Below are positions 6,728 through 15,166 of a stretch of 24,338 nucleotides of DNA, one piece after another (positions within the stretch are counted from its first letter, which is position 1; each line of letters begins with the position of its first letter). The notes below the pieces were generated by a model. The model ran no database searches. It saw nothing but the letters and a program-made list of their open reading frames with translations, and had not been told where the DNA came from. Made by a program: the position numbers and the translations under genes. Origin of the DNA: Lysobacteraceae bacterium (GTDB taxonomy: Bacteria; Pseudomonadota; Gammaproteobacteria; Xanthomonadales; Xanthomonadaceae); the NCBI GenBank assembly GCA_027483745.1, contig JAIXTZ010000080.1:1-24338 (forward strand). The letters run 5' to 3'.

Positions 6728-9700
6728 ATGGCGTCCGGACACACTGATCTTTCACGCATCTTCGTCGACCGCCCGATCCTCGCGGCGGTCCTCTCGATCG
6801 TCATCTTCGTCGCCGGCCTGATCGCCATCCCCAACCTACCGATCACCGAGTACCCGGAAGTCGCCCCGCCGACCATCCAGGTGACCGCGATCTACCCCGG
6901 CGCCAACCCGAAGACCATCGCCGAAACCGTCGCCGCGCCGCTGGAGGAAACGATCAACGGCGTCGAGAACATGATCTACATGAAGTCGGCGGCGTCCTCG
7001 GACGGCACCGTGCAGCTGACGATCACGTTCAAGCTCGGCACCGACATCGACCTCGCCGCGATGCAGGTGCAGAACCGCGTGGCCCAGGCCCTGCCGCGCC
7101 TGCCCGATGCCGTACGCGCGCTCGGCGTGACCACGGCGAAGGCCTCGCCGAACATCACGATGGTGGTGCACCTGACCTCGCCGGACGGCCGCTACGACGG
7201 CCTGTACCTGTCGAACTTCGCCACCCTCAACGTCAAGGACGAACTTGCCCGCCTCGATGGCGTCGGCCAGGCCCAGGCCTTCGGTGCCGGCAACTACGCG
7301 ATGCGCGTCTGGATCGATCCCGACCAGGCCGCGGCGCGGGGCCTCACGGCGCTGGACATCGTCGGCGCGATCCGCGAGCAGAACATCCAGGTCTCGGCCG
7401 GCGCCATCGGCGCCTCGCCGCAGCCCGCCGGCGCGACGACGCAGCTGCTGGTCAACGCCCGCGGGCGCCTCGAGACCCCGGAGGAGTTCGGCGCCATCGT
7501 GCTGAAGACCGGCGAAGGCGGCTCGGTGACGCGACTGCGTGACGTCGCCCGCGTCGAGCTGGGCTCGAACACCTACGCGCTGAACTCCTACCTCGACAAC
7601 CAGCAGGCCGCCGCGGTCGTGATCTTCGAGGCGCCGGGCGCCAATTCGATCGCGCTGTCGGACGCCGTGCGCGCCAAGATGACCGAGCTGGAGAAGACCT
7701 TCCCCGAGGGCGTGAGCTGGGAAGTCGCCTTCGACCCGACCGTGTTCGTGCGCAAGGCCATCGACTCGGTGGTGAGCACCCTGCTCGAGGCCGTGCTGCT
7801 GGTCGTGCTGGTCGTCGTCGTGTTCCTGCAGACCTGGCGCGCCTCGATCATCCCGCTGCTGGCCGTGCCGGTGTCGATCGTCGGCACCTTCGCCGTGCTG
7901 CTGGTGCTGGGCTACTCGATCAACGTGCTGACCCTGTTCGGCCTGGTGCTCGCCATCGGCATCGTGGTCGACGACGCCATCGTCGTGGTGGAGAACGTCG
8001 AACGCCACATCGAGGACGGGCTGTCGCCGCTCGAGGCGGCGCACAAGGCCATGAGCGAGGTGTCCGGCCCGATCGTCGCGATCTCGCTGGTGCTGGCCGC
8101 GGTGTTCGTGCCGATCGCCTTCATCGACGGCGTGACCGGCCAGTTCTACCGCCAGTTCGCCGTGACCATCGCCGCGTCGGTGCTGATCTCGGCCTTCAAC
8201 TCGCTGACCCTGAGCCCGGCGCTCGCGGCGGTGCTGCTGAAGCCGCACGGCGCGCCGAAGGACGCCCTGGCGCGCGGCATCGACCGCGTGTTCGGCCGCT
8301 TCTTCGCCTGGTTCAACGCCAAGTTCAAGCGCAGCTCCGACCGCTACTCGAACCGCATCGGCGGCACGATCAAGCGTTCGTCGCGCCTGCTGGTGGTGTA
8401 TGCGGTGCTGGTGGGCGTCACCGTCGTCGGCTTCTTCCAGATCCCGGGCGGCTTCATCCCCACGCAGGACAAGCAGTACCTGTTCGCGGGCGTGCAGCTG
8501 CCGGAAGGGGCGACGCTGGAGCGCACGGAAGCGGCGATGAAGCGCATGGGCGAGCTCGCGCTCGAGACCCCCGGCGTCGCCAACGTGGTGCAGTTCCCCG
8601 GCCTGAACGCGGTGCACTTCGTCAGCACCCCGAACGTGGGCGTGATGTTCATCGGCCTCGATGAGCCGGGCGCGCTGCCGAAGCCCGCCGCCGCCATCGC
8701 CGGCGAGCTGACGGCGAAGTTCGGCGCGATCCAGGACGGCATGGCCTTCGCCTTCATGCCGCCGCCGGTCTTCGGCTACGGCAACGCGGCCGGCGTGGAA
8801 GCCTACGTGCAGGATCGCCAGCGCCTGGGCTACGGCGAGCTCAACGCGCAGACGCAGGCGCTCGCCGGCCTGATCAGCCAGCAGCCCGGCTTCGGCCCGG
8901 GGTCCGCGTTCTCGTCCTTCCAGGCCAACGTGCCGCAGCTCGACGCCGTCGTGAACCGCGACAAGGTCAAGGAGTCCGGGCTCGCGCTCACCGACGTCTA
9001 CGACTCGCTGCAGGTCTACCTCGGCAGCGCCTACGTCAACGACTTCAACCTGTTCGGCCGCACCTACTCCGTCTACGCACAGGCCGATGCGCCGTTCCGC
9101 GACGAGGTCGGCGACGTCGCCCGCCTGCAGGTGCGCAACGCCGCCGGCGAGATGGTGCCGCTGGGCAGCGTCGTCGAGCTGCAGCCCAGCTTCGGTCCGG
9201 ACCCGGTGGTGCGCTACAACGGCTACGCCGCCGCCGACCTGAGTGCCAGCCCCTTCGACCCGGCGGCCGTCAGCGGCGCCGATGCCGTGCGCATCGCCCG
9301 CGAGACCGCCGACCAGGTGCTGCCGCGCGGGATGGCGCTGGAGTTCACCGGCCTCACGTACCAGCAGGTGAACCAGGGCATCGCCCAGTACCTGGTGTTC
9401 CCGCTGTGCGTGCTGCTGGTGTACTTGGTGCTCGCGGCGCTGTATGAAAGCTGGTCGCTGCCGCTGGCGGTGATCCTCATCGTGCCGATGTGCATGCTGT
9501 CGGCCTTCGGCGGCATCTGGGTGCTCAACCAGATCAACGGCCTGTGGTTCGTGGCGCAGATCGTGATGGGCACGATCAATCCGATGACCGCGGCCCCGCC
9601 GACCATCATCGACATGAACGTGTTCACCCAGATCGGCCTCGTGGTGCTGATGGGCCTGGCCTGCAAGAACGCGATCCTGATCGTCGAGTTCGCCATCGAT

Positions 9701-10000
9701 CTCGAGAAGCAGGGCCGCGGCATCGTCGAGGCCGCCATCGAGGCTTGCCGCCTGCGCCTGCGCCCGATCCTGATGACCAGCTTCGCCTTCATCGCCGGCG
9801 TGCTGCCGCTGGTGTTCGCGGGCGGCGCCGGCGCCGAAGTGCGCCACGTGATGGGCGTGACCGTGTTCTTCGGCATGCTCGGCGTGACCTTCTTCGGCCT
9901 GTTCTTCACCCCGGTGTTCTACGTCGTGATCCGCAAGCTCGTGGAGCGCCGCAAGGCGCAGCGCGGCGATGCCCTGACCCAGGAGACGTCCCATGCCTAA
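6728..10000 (+). CDS. RND multidrug efflux pump, inner-membrane permease (MexF-like, HAE1 family), 1090 aa
   Basis: This is a proton-driven trimeric transporter that exports hydrophobic compounds through the adaptor and channel encoded beside it. The N-terminus (SRIFVDRPILAAVLS) and the first TM helix are followed by two large periplasmic loops and twelve predicted helices. The proton-relay residues are present: Asp415/Asp416 in GIVVDDAIVVVENVER on TM4, and Lys980 in GLACKNAILIVEF on TM10. Other family signatures are ASPNITMVVHLTSPDGRYD and LQTWRASIIPLLAVPVS. Overall it follows MexF closely. It is slightly long because about 30 residues (about 932-962) are inserted in the periplasmic turn between TM9 and TM10. 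The start codon follows GAGG, and its end overlaps the next gene by 8 bp. Confidence 0.95.
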   Translation: MASGHTDLSRIFVDRPILAAVLSIVIFVAGLIAIPNLPITEYPEVAPPTIQVTAIYPGANPKTIAETVAAPLEETINGVENMIYMKSAASSDGTVQLTITFKLGTDIDLAAMQVQNRVAQALPRLPDAVRALGVTTAKASPNITMVVHLTSPDGRYDGLYLSNFATLNVKDELARLDGVGQAQAFGAGNYAMRVWIDPDQAAARGLTALDIVGAIREQNIQVSAGAIGASPQPAGATTQLLVNARGRLETPEEFGAIVLKTGEGGSVTRLRDVARVELGSNTYALNSYLDNQQAAAVVIFEAPGANSIALSDAVRAKMTELEKTFPEGVSWEVAFDPTVFVRKAIDSVVSTLLEAVLLVVLVVVVFLQTWRASIIPLLAVPVSIVGTFAVLLVLGYSINVLTLFGLVLAIGIVVDDAIVVVENVERHIEDGLSPLEAAHKAMSEVSGPIVAISLVLAAVFVPIAFIDGVTGQFYRQFAVTIAASVLISAFNSLTLSPALAAVLLKPHGAPKDALARGIDRVFGRFFAWFNAKFKRSSDRYSNRIGGTIKRSSRLLVVYAVLVGVTVVGFFQIPGGFIPTQDKQYLFAGVQLPEGATLERTEAAMKRMGELALETPGVANVVQFPGLNAVHFVSTPNVGVMFIGLDEPGALPKPAAAIAGELTAKFGAIQDGMAFAFMPPPVFGYGNAAGVEAYVQDRQRLGYGELNAQTQALAGLISQQPGFGPGSAFSSFQANVPQLDAVVNRDKVKESGLALTDVYDSLQVYLGSAYVNDFNLFGRTYSVYAQADAPFRDEVGDVARLQVRNAAGEMVPLGSVVELQPSFGPDPVVRYNGYAAADLSASPFDPAAVSGADAVRIARETADQVLPRGMALEFTGLTYQQVNQGIAQYLVFPLCVLLVYLVLAALYESWSLPLAVILIVPMCMLSAFGGIWVLNQINGLWFVAQIVMGTINPMTAAPPTIIDMNVFTQIGLVVLMGLACKNAILIVEFAIDLEKQGRGIVEAAIEACRLRLRPILMTSFAFIAGVLPLVFAGGAGAEVRHVMGVTVFFGMLGVTFFGLFFTPVFYVVIRKLVERRKAQRGDALTQETSHA

Positions 10001-11456
10001 GCTGCACGCACGAGGCCTCACCCTGGCCATCGCGATCGCCCTCCTCGCCGGCTGCACCGTCGGGCCGCCGCACACGCGACCCGACGTCAGCCTCCCCACC
10101 GAGTTCGACCAGGCCAGCCCCTCGCAGACCGCCGCCGCGCCCGGCACCGCGGTGTGGCAGGCCTTCGACGACCCCGCCCTGGCCCGCCTGATCGAACGCA
10201 CGCTGGTGGCGAACACCACCATCGCGCAGGCCGAGGCGCGACTCGCCGAGACCCGCGCGCTCTCCGGGCTCACGCGCTATTCGCTGTTCCCGACCGTCAC
10301 CGCCGCGACCGACGCCAGCCGCAGCCGCGCCAGCAACCAGGACCCCTTCGTCCCGCCCGGCCTCGGCATCACCGAGACGTACCGGGCCGGCTTCGACGCC
10401 ACCTGGGAACTCGACCTGTTCGGCAGCCTGCGCAACCCGAGCCGCGCCATCCGCGCCCGCACCGAGGCGAATGCCGCCGAGCTGCGCAGCGTGCGCATCA
10501 GCATGGTGGCCGAGACGGCGCAGACCTACTTCGCCCTGCGCGGCGCACAGCGTCGCCTTGCCCTCGCGAAGGAGAACCTCGCGGCGGCGGACGAAGTGCT
10601 TGGCGTGATCGAGCTGCTGTTCGAGAACGGCCGGCAGAACGGCGTCGATTTCGCCCGCGCGCGCGCGCAGCGCAACAGCCTCGCGGCCAACCTGCCGCAG
10701 CGCGAAGCCGAGCTCGTCGCCCAGGAGCAGCGCCTGGCCGTGCTCACCGCGCAGCCGGTGGCGACCGTGCGCGAGCAGGTGGGTGAGACCAGCACCTTCC
10801 CGGAACTGCCGACCCTCGTCACCGCCGGCACGCCCGAGGCGTGGCTGCAGCGGCGTCCCGACATCATCGCCGCCGAGCGCCGCCTGGCCGCGGCGCGCAA
10901 CGATGTCGGCGAGGAAATCGCGCAGTTCTTCCCGAAGCTCATCCTCAACGGCGCCTTCGGGTGGACCGGCCAGACCGCCAGCGTGCTGGGCGACCGCGAT
11001 GCCGAGCGCTGGCAGGGGGGGCCGAGCCTGACCTGGCGCTTCCTCGACATCGGCCGCGTGCGGCAGAACGTCAAGGCCGCGGAAGCCCGCGCGGACGGCA
11101 GCGTGGCGGCGTACCGCGAGACGGTGCTGCGCGCACTCGAGGAAACCGAGAACGCGCTCGCCGGCTACCGCGCCAGCAACCGCGCCGCGGTCGAACTCGG
11201 CAACGCCGCGGACGCCGCGGGTGAGGCCTCACGGCTGTCGCGCCTGCGCTTCGAGGCCGGCGCCGACGACGCGCTGACCCTGCTGCAGACCGAGCAGACG
11301 CGCATCGATCTGGAGGACGCGGCCGTGCAGGCACAGACCTCGCGCACCACCGCGCTCGCCGCGCTCTACAAGGCCGTCGCCGGCGATTTCGCGGAAGCAC
11401 ACGACGACGTCGGCGCCAAGCCGGCGTCGACTCAGGAGAACGCGCCGTCGACGTAG
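9993..11456 (+). CDS. RND outer-membrane factor lipoprotein (OprM/OprN, NodT family), 487 aa
   Basis: This is the TolC-like outer-membrane channel completing the tripartite pump. The signal peptide ends in LLAGC (lipidated Cys21), followed by TVGPPHTRPDV, the usual start of NodT-family channels. Two repeated units of long alpha-helices follow, with the characteristic first-repeat segment WWELDLFGSLRN-like (TWELDLFGSLRN), the RRPDI motif (AWLQRRPDIIAAERRLAAA) and the second-repeat LTWRFLDIGRVRQNVKAAEA. The length is typical. Its ATG overlaps the last 8 bp of the pump gene and has AGGAG upstream. The 3' end overlaps the convergent ychJ-like gene by 25 bp. Confidence 0.93.
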   Translation: MPKLHARGLTLAIAIALLAGCTVGPPHTRPDVSLPTEFDQASPSQTAAAPGTAVWQAFDDPALARLIERTLVANTTIAQAEARLAETRALSGLTRYSLFPTVTAATDASRSRASNQDPFVPPGLGITETYRAGFDATWELDLFGSLRNPSRAIRARTEANAAELRSVRISMVAETAQTYFALRGAQRRLALAKENLAAADEVLGVIELLFENGRQNGVDFARARAQRNSLAANLPQREAELVAQEQRLAVLTAQPVATVREQVGETSTFPELPTLVTAGTPEAWLQRRPDIIAAERRLAAARNDVGEEIAQFFPKLILNGAFGWTGQTASVLGDRDAERWQGGPSLTWRFLDIGRVRQNVKAAEARADGSVAAYRETVLRALEETENALAGYRASNRAAVELGNAADAAGEASRLSRLRFEAGADDALTLLQTEQTRIDLEDAAVQAQTSRTTALAALYKAVAGDFAEAHDDVGAKPASTQENAPST

Positions 11457-11767
11457 AACCAGCGCCCGTGCTCCCGCACGAAGCGGCTGGTTTCGTGCAG
11501 GCGCACCGCGGGCCGGCCGCCGACCTTGAAGCGGGCGACGAACTCGACGATGGCGGTGTCGCCCGCCTCCACCGCGCGCCTGACCTCCAGCCCCAGCCAA
11601 CGGGTTCCGGATTCCGGCACCAGGGTCTCGGGCGCCGGTCGCGTGCTTGCGTGCCACGTGGCCAGCAGGTGCGCCACGTCGCCGCGGACGTAAGCCTCGT
11701 AGCGCGAACGCATCAGCGCTTCGGCCGTCGTCGGCCATGGCAGACCCGACGGCAGCGCAGCGCTCAC
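11432..11767 (-). CDS. YchJ-family core domain protein without SEC-C motifs, 111 aa
   Basis: This is a small protein matching the NTF2-like core of YchJ/UPF0225: TTAEALMRSRYEAYVRGDVAHLLATWH, WLGLEVRR, ARFKVGG and SRFVREHGRWFYVDG. In E. coli YchJ this core is flanked on both sides by Cys-rich SEC-C zinc motifs. Here neither is present and the protein has no Cys residue. The function of the family is not established. The GTG start at 11767 overlaps the stop codon of the DUF4010 gene (GTGA), indicating translational coupling. An upstream in-frame extension exists in sequence but corresponds to the antisense of the DUF4010 gene frame and carries no SEC-C motif. Confidence 0.75.
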   Translation of the reverse strand: MSAALPSGLPWPTTAEALMRSRYEAYVRGDVAHLLATWHASTRPAPETLVPESGTRWLGLEVRRAVEAGDTAIVEFVARFKVGGRPAVRLHETSRFVREHGRWFYVDGAFS

Positions 11768-12993
11768 GCGAAGCCCCAGGCCGCCGCCGCGGCCAGCCAG
11801 GCGATCGCGAGGCCTGCGGCGACACGCGTGCCATAGGCCGGGCCGCCGCTGGCGAAGGCCACGGCGCCGCGCGCGATCACGCTGGCCCCCAACACGGCCA
11901 GGAGCGGGCCCAGCGCGGCGTCGGGCGTCGCCGTGCCGCTGGCCACCAGCTGGCCGATCGAGGCCGCCGCCGCGTGCACCTCGGCCAAGGCGGCCAGGAA
12001 GGCCGCCGCCACCATGCCGCCTTCGCCGAAGCGCGCGCCGAGCAGGGACGAGGCCAGCAGGACGCCGGCCATCAGGGCGGCGAAGCCCAGCGCATGGCCG
12101 AAGCGGAACATCCGCGATTCCTGCGTCGGCGCGGCCGCCTCGTCGGAACCGCCGCGCAGGCCGAGCACCCCGCCGAGCCCCAGCACGCCGCCGAACGCAC
12201 CCAGCATCGGCAACGCGGCGGTGGCCAGCGCCGACGAAGCGGTGGCCAGCAGGGGCAGCATCAGCAGCAGGGAGGCCAGCGCCGCGAACATCGCCGCCGC
12301 CACGCTCGGCCGCAGCAGGGTGGCATCGGCGCGCACGCGCTGGCCGAAGCCGGCGATGGCCGCCGTCGACGACACGAAGCCGGCGAAGAAACCCGCCACC
12401 GCCAAACCGCTGCGCGCGCCGATGACGCGCAGCGCGACGTGCCCGAGTGCGCTCACCGCCATCACCAGCACCACCAGCCGCCAAAGCTTCTGCGGGTTCA
12501 GCGCCCCACCGGGGCCGACCGGATCGTCCGGGAGCAGGGGGAGCACGAGCAGGGCTGCGGAAAGCAGCAGCAGCCCGTCGCGCACTTCGTGCTCGCTGAT
12601 CAGGTCACGGCCCAGCCGGTGCAGCCTCTCCTTGGCTTGCAGCAGCAGGGCCACGAGCACCGCCAGCGCCGCGGCCAGCCCGGGCGTGCTCTGCGCGAGC
12701 GCCCCCAGCAGGACCGTGACGAGCAAGGCCACTTCCCCGGTCTGTCCGGGATCCGCCGTATCGACGTACCGATAGCTTCCATAGGCCAGCAAACCGACGG
12801 CGGCGAGCAGCACGAGGAACACCGGCAGGCCCAGCGTCCACGCCACGGCACCGCCGAGGGCGGCGATGGTGTGGGTGCGCATGCCCGCCGGCGTGTGGCC
12901 ACCCTGATCGCGCTGGCGTTCGCGCACCACGCCGATCAGCAGGCCGAGGCCGAGGGCGCTGAGGTAACCGGCATAGGTGGGATCGAGGGTCAT
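11764..12993 (-). CDS. MgtC/SapB-DUF4010 family integral membrane protein, 409 aa
   Basis: This is a polytopic inner-membrane protein of about a dozen helices. The N-terminal part (about 8-150) has the MgtC/SapB-like signature YLSALGLGLLIGVVRERQ and GMRTHTIAALGGAVAW. The C-terminal part (about 175-400) is the DUF4010 membrane domain, with GARSGLAVAGFFAGFVSSTAAIAGFGQR and a late GGMVAAAFLAALAEVHAAAAS segment. Its biochemical role is unknown; MgtC proteins are linked to magnesium or acid stress, but DUF4010 members need not share that. The ATG at 12993 overlaps the stop of the preceding gene (ATGA), and its own stop overlaps the next start. The three genes form a tight minus-strand operon. Confidence 0.85.
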   Translation of the reverse strand: MTLDPTYAGYLSALGLGLLIGVVRERQRDQGGHTPAGMRTHTIAALGGAVAWTLGLPVFLVLLAAVGLLAYGSYRYVDTADPGQTGEVALLVTVLLGALAQSTPGLAAALAVLVALLLQAKERLHRLGRDLISEHEVRDGLLLLSAALLVLPLLPDDPVGPGGALNPQKLWRLVVLVMAVSALGHVALRVIGARSGLAVAGFFAGFVSSTAAIAGFGQRVRADATLLRPSVAAAMFAALASLLLMLPLLATASSALATAALPMLGAFGGVLGLGGVLGLRGGSDEAAAPTQESRMFRFGHALGFAALMAGVLLASSLLGARFGEGGMVAAAFLAALAEVHAAAASIGQLVASGTATPDAALGPLLAVLGASVIARGAVAFASGGPAYGTRVAAGLAIAWLAAAAAWGFA

Positions 12994-13361
12994 GGCGGGG
13001 AGCGCTCGGGGGCGGACGGTCCGCGCAGGAGGCGGTTCGCCAGAATGGCACCGATCGCACCGCCGCCGAGGGCCCACGCGATGGCCCCCCAGGCCAGCGA
13101 ATCGCCGCCCGCGGGGGCGATGACGATCAAGGGCAGGGCCACCACCGGGCCCAGGGCCAATCGGCACGGTGGGCGCACCACGCCCAGCACGAGCACGCTG
13201 CCCAAGGCCGCCGCCGGGCCGAACCCGGCCAGCAGGATCGCGGACGTCGCCTCCGAGCCGGGCGGGACCCACGCCACCATGAACAGCCCGTAGACGAGCA
13301 GCACGCCGACCCCAAGCAGCAGGGGCAGTGCCAGCGCCACGCGCAGCACCGAACGAAGCAT
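12990..13361 (-). CDS. Small integral membrane protein of unknown function, about 123 aa
   Basis: I do not recognise this family. The protein has roughly four hydrophobic segments: [60 protein letters not shown] and [23 protein letters not shown] basic N-terminus and a Pro-rich tail ([10 protein letters not shown]) flank them. I chose the ATG at 13361 because AGGA sits 8 nt upstream; an in-frame ATG at 13376 would add five residues but has no ribosome site. The stop overlaps the DUF4010 start codon. The gene diverges from fbp, with about 70 bp between the start codons. Confidence 0.65.
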   Translation of the reverse strand: MLRSVLRVALALPLLLGVGVLLVYGLFMVAWVPPGSEATSAILLAGFGPAAALGSVLVLGVVRPPCRLALGPVVALPLIVIAPAGGDSLAWGAIAWALGGGAIGAILANRLLRGPSAPERSPP

Positions 13362-13386
13362 CCGCGGTTTCCTCATGGCCGGCCGG

Positions 13387-13392
13387 TAGAAT
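13387..13392 (+). promoter_or_regulatory. Candidate -10 hexamer (TAGAAT) of fbp
   Basis: TAGAAT differs from the sigma-70 -10 consensus at one position and lies 37 bp before the fbp start codon, giving a leader of about 30 nt that contains the fbp ribosome site. No good -35 is found at 16-18 bp upstream (the area reads GCGGTTTCC), so the assignment is tentative. Confidence 0.3.
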
Positions 13393-13429
13393 CCCGGGCT
13401 TCGAATCTTGCCCGAGGCGGAGCCCCCCG

Positions 13430-14434
13430 ATGTCGCAGCGCACCCCGCTCACCCGCTTCCTCATCGAGGCCGAACGCGCCGGGCAGATCAACCCCGAGCT
13501 GCGCCTGCTGATCGAAGTGGTGTCGCGCGCCTGCAAGTCGATCAGCAACGCCATCAGCAAGGGGGCCCTCGGCGGCGTGCTGGGGGACGCCGGCACCGGC
13601 AACGTGCAGGGCGAGGCGCAGAAGAAGCTCGACGTGCTGAGCAACGAGATCCTGCTCGAAGCCAACGCCTGGGGCGGCCACCTCGCCGGCATCGCGTCCG
13701 AGGAGATGGACGACCCGCACCCGATCCCGGACGCCTACCCGAAGGGCAACTTCCTGCTGCTGTTCGACCCGCTCGACGGCAGCTCGAACATCGACGTGAA
13801 CGTGAGCGTCGGCACCATCTTCTCCGTGCTGCGCTGCCCGGACGGCATCACGGAACCGCAGACCGAGCACTTCCTGCAGCCGGGCACCGAGCAGGTGTGC
13901 GCGGGCTACACGGTCTACGGCCCCTGCACCGTGCTGGTGCTGACCATCGGCCACGGCACGCACGCCTTCACGCTGGACCGCGAGACCGGCAGCTTCATCC
14001 TCACCCAGCGCGACATCCGCATCCCCGCCGACACGCAGGAGTACGCGATCAACGCCAGCAACGCGCGCCACTGGGACGCGCCAGTGAAGCGTTACGTGGA
14101 TGATCTTCTGGCCGGAAAGACCGGCCCGCGCGGCAAGGACTTCAACACGCGCTGGATCGCGTCGATGGTGGCCGACGTGCACCGCATCATGACCCGCGGC
14201 GGCACCTTCATGTACCCAGTGGACGCCAAGTGCCGCGACAAGGGCGGCCGCCTGCGCCTGATGTACGAGGCCAACCCGATGGCCTTCCTCGTCGAGCAGG
14301 CCGGCGGCGCGGCCACCACCGGCACGCAGCGCATGCTCGAAGTGACGCCCACCGGCCTGCACCAGCGCGTGCCGGTGATCCTTGGCTCGAAGAACGAAGT
14401 GGCCGAGTACGAGCGCTACGTGCGCGAGGGCTGA
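13430..14434 (+). CDS. fbp: Fructose-1,6-bisphosphatase class I, 334 aa
   Basis: This cytoplasmic enzyme hydrolyses fructose 1,6-bisphosphate to fructose 6-phosphate, the committed step of gluconeogenesis. Metal-binding residues are Glu91/Glu92 (ASEEMDD), Asp113 and Asp116 in [16 protein letters not shown], and Glu280 in the FBPase signature [20 protein letters not shown]. The sugar-phosphate segment [13 protein letters not shown] and the catalytic core are intact. The length matches class I enzymes. The open frame extends upstream to 13328, but the ATG at 13430 has GGAG 7 nt before it and begins the conserved N-terminus. The next gene starts 3 bp after the stop. Confidence 0.97.
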   Translation: MSQRTPLTRFLIEAERAGQINPELRLLIEVVSRACKSISNAISKGALGGVLGDAGTGNVQGEAQKKLDVLSNEILLEANAWGGHLAGIASEEMDDPHPIPDAYPKGNFLLLFDPLDGSSNIDVNVSVGTIFSVLRCPDGITEPQTEHFLQPGTEQVCAGYTVYGPCTVLVLTIGHGTHAFTLDRETGSFILTQRDIRIPADTQEYAINASNARHWDAPVKRYVDDLLAGKTGPRGKDFNTRWIASMVADVHRIMTRGGTFMYPVDAKCRDKGGRLRLMYEANPMAFLVEQAGGAATTGTQRMLEVTPTGLHQRVPVILGSKNEVAEYERYVREG

Positions 14435-14437
14435 GCG

Positions 14438-15166
14438 ATGGGGAACGCGGCGGAAGGCACGACGGCGCACCCCGACTTCATCGAGGTCTACGAGGGCCTG
14501 ATCGACCCGGCCTCGTGCGCGGCGCTCTGCCGTCGCTTCGACGCCGCCAACCACGTCGAGGGCCGCGTGGGCGGCGGTGTCTTCCCCGACATGAAGAAGA
14601 GCCGCGATTTCGAGATCACCGGCCGCGCCGACTGGAATGACGTCAACGCCACCCTGATGGGTGCGGTGTTGAAGGCCTTGATGGCCTACCTGCGCACCTA
14701 CCCGTACACGATCGTCGCGCCGTTGATGCTCGAGCACCGCCCCGCCGACGGCGGCCCGGCGCGCCGGCTCGGCGCCGAGGACCTCGCCGCCATGGACGAC
14801 GGCAGCCTGCTGGGCCTCGTGCAGCAGCTGCTGCGCCCGGGCAGCATCAACCTGCAGCGCTATACCGCCGGCGAAGGCGGTTACCCCTACTGGCACTGCG
14901 AGCTCTACCCGCGCGATGCGAACGCCGAAACGCTGCACCGCACCCTGCTGTGGACGATCTACCTCAACGATGCGTTCGACGAGGGCGAGACGGAGTTCCT
15001 GTACCAGCGCCGCAAGGTGGTGCCCAAGACCGGCAGCGTGCTGATCGCGCCGACCGCGTTCACGCACACGCACCGCGGCAACCGCCCGGTGGGCGGCGAC
15101 AAGTACATCGCCACGAGCTGGATCCTGTTCAATCGCGCGGAAGCCATCTTCGGCCGCGCCGGATGA
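14438..15166 (+). CDS. 2OG-Fe(II) oxygenase family protein (prolyl-hydroxylase-like), 242 aa
   Basis: This is a probable 2-oxoglutarate/Fe(II)-dependent dioxygenase with an unknown substrate. The iron ligands can be placed: His153 and Glu155 in YPYWHCELYP (an HxE variant of the common HxD), and the distal His210 or His212 in AFTHTHRGNRP. The 2OG-carboxylate-binding basic residue is probably Lys222 in GDKYIATSW. Before the core there is a small N-terminal lid-like region (FIEVYEGLIDPASCAALCRRFD). No signal peptide is present. It is tightly linked to fbp (3 bp gap), and its stop codon overlaps the start of the downstream transporter gene (ATGA), so it is expressed as part of this operon. Confidence 0.8.
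   Translation: MGNAAEGTTAHPDFIEVYEGLIDPASCAALCRRFDAANHVEGRVGGGVFPDMKKSRDFEITGRADWNDVNATLMGAVLKALMAYLRTYPYTIVAPLMLEHRPADGGPARRLGAEDLAAMDDGSLLGLVQQLLRPGSINLQRYTAGEGGYPYWHCELYPRDANAETLHRTLLWTIYLNDAFDEGETEFLYQRRKVVPKTGSVLIAPTAFTHTHRGNRPVGGDKYIATSWILFNRAEAIFGRAG

Noticed and set aside
3083..6742. 1219-codon open frame on the minus strand opposite the sensor, tetR and adaptor genes
   Set aside because: It is Gly/Arg/His/Gln-rich antisense sequence with no domain, lying opposite well-recognised genes; long antisense frames are common at this GC content.
6836..10273. 1145-codon minus-strand open frame opposite the RND pump
   Set aside because: Composition (His/Arg/Gln/Gly) and lack of motifs mark it as an antisense shadow of the pump gene.
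12605..13060. Alternative frames over the DUF4010 start region
   Set aside because: They are Arg/Pro-rich shadows; the coupled membrane-protein genes explain the region.
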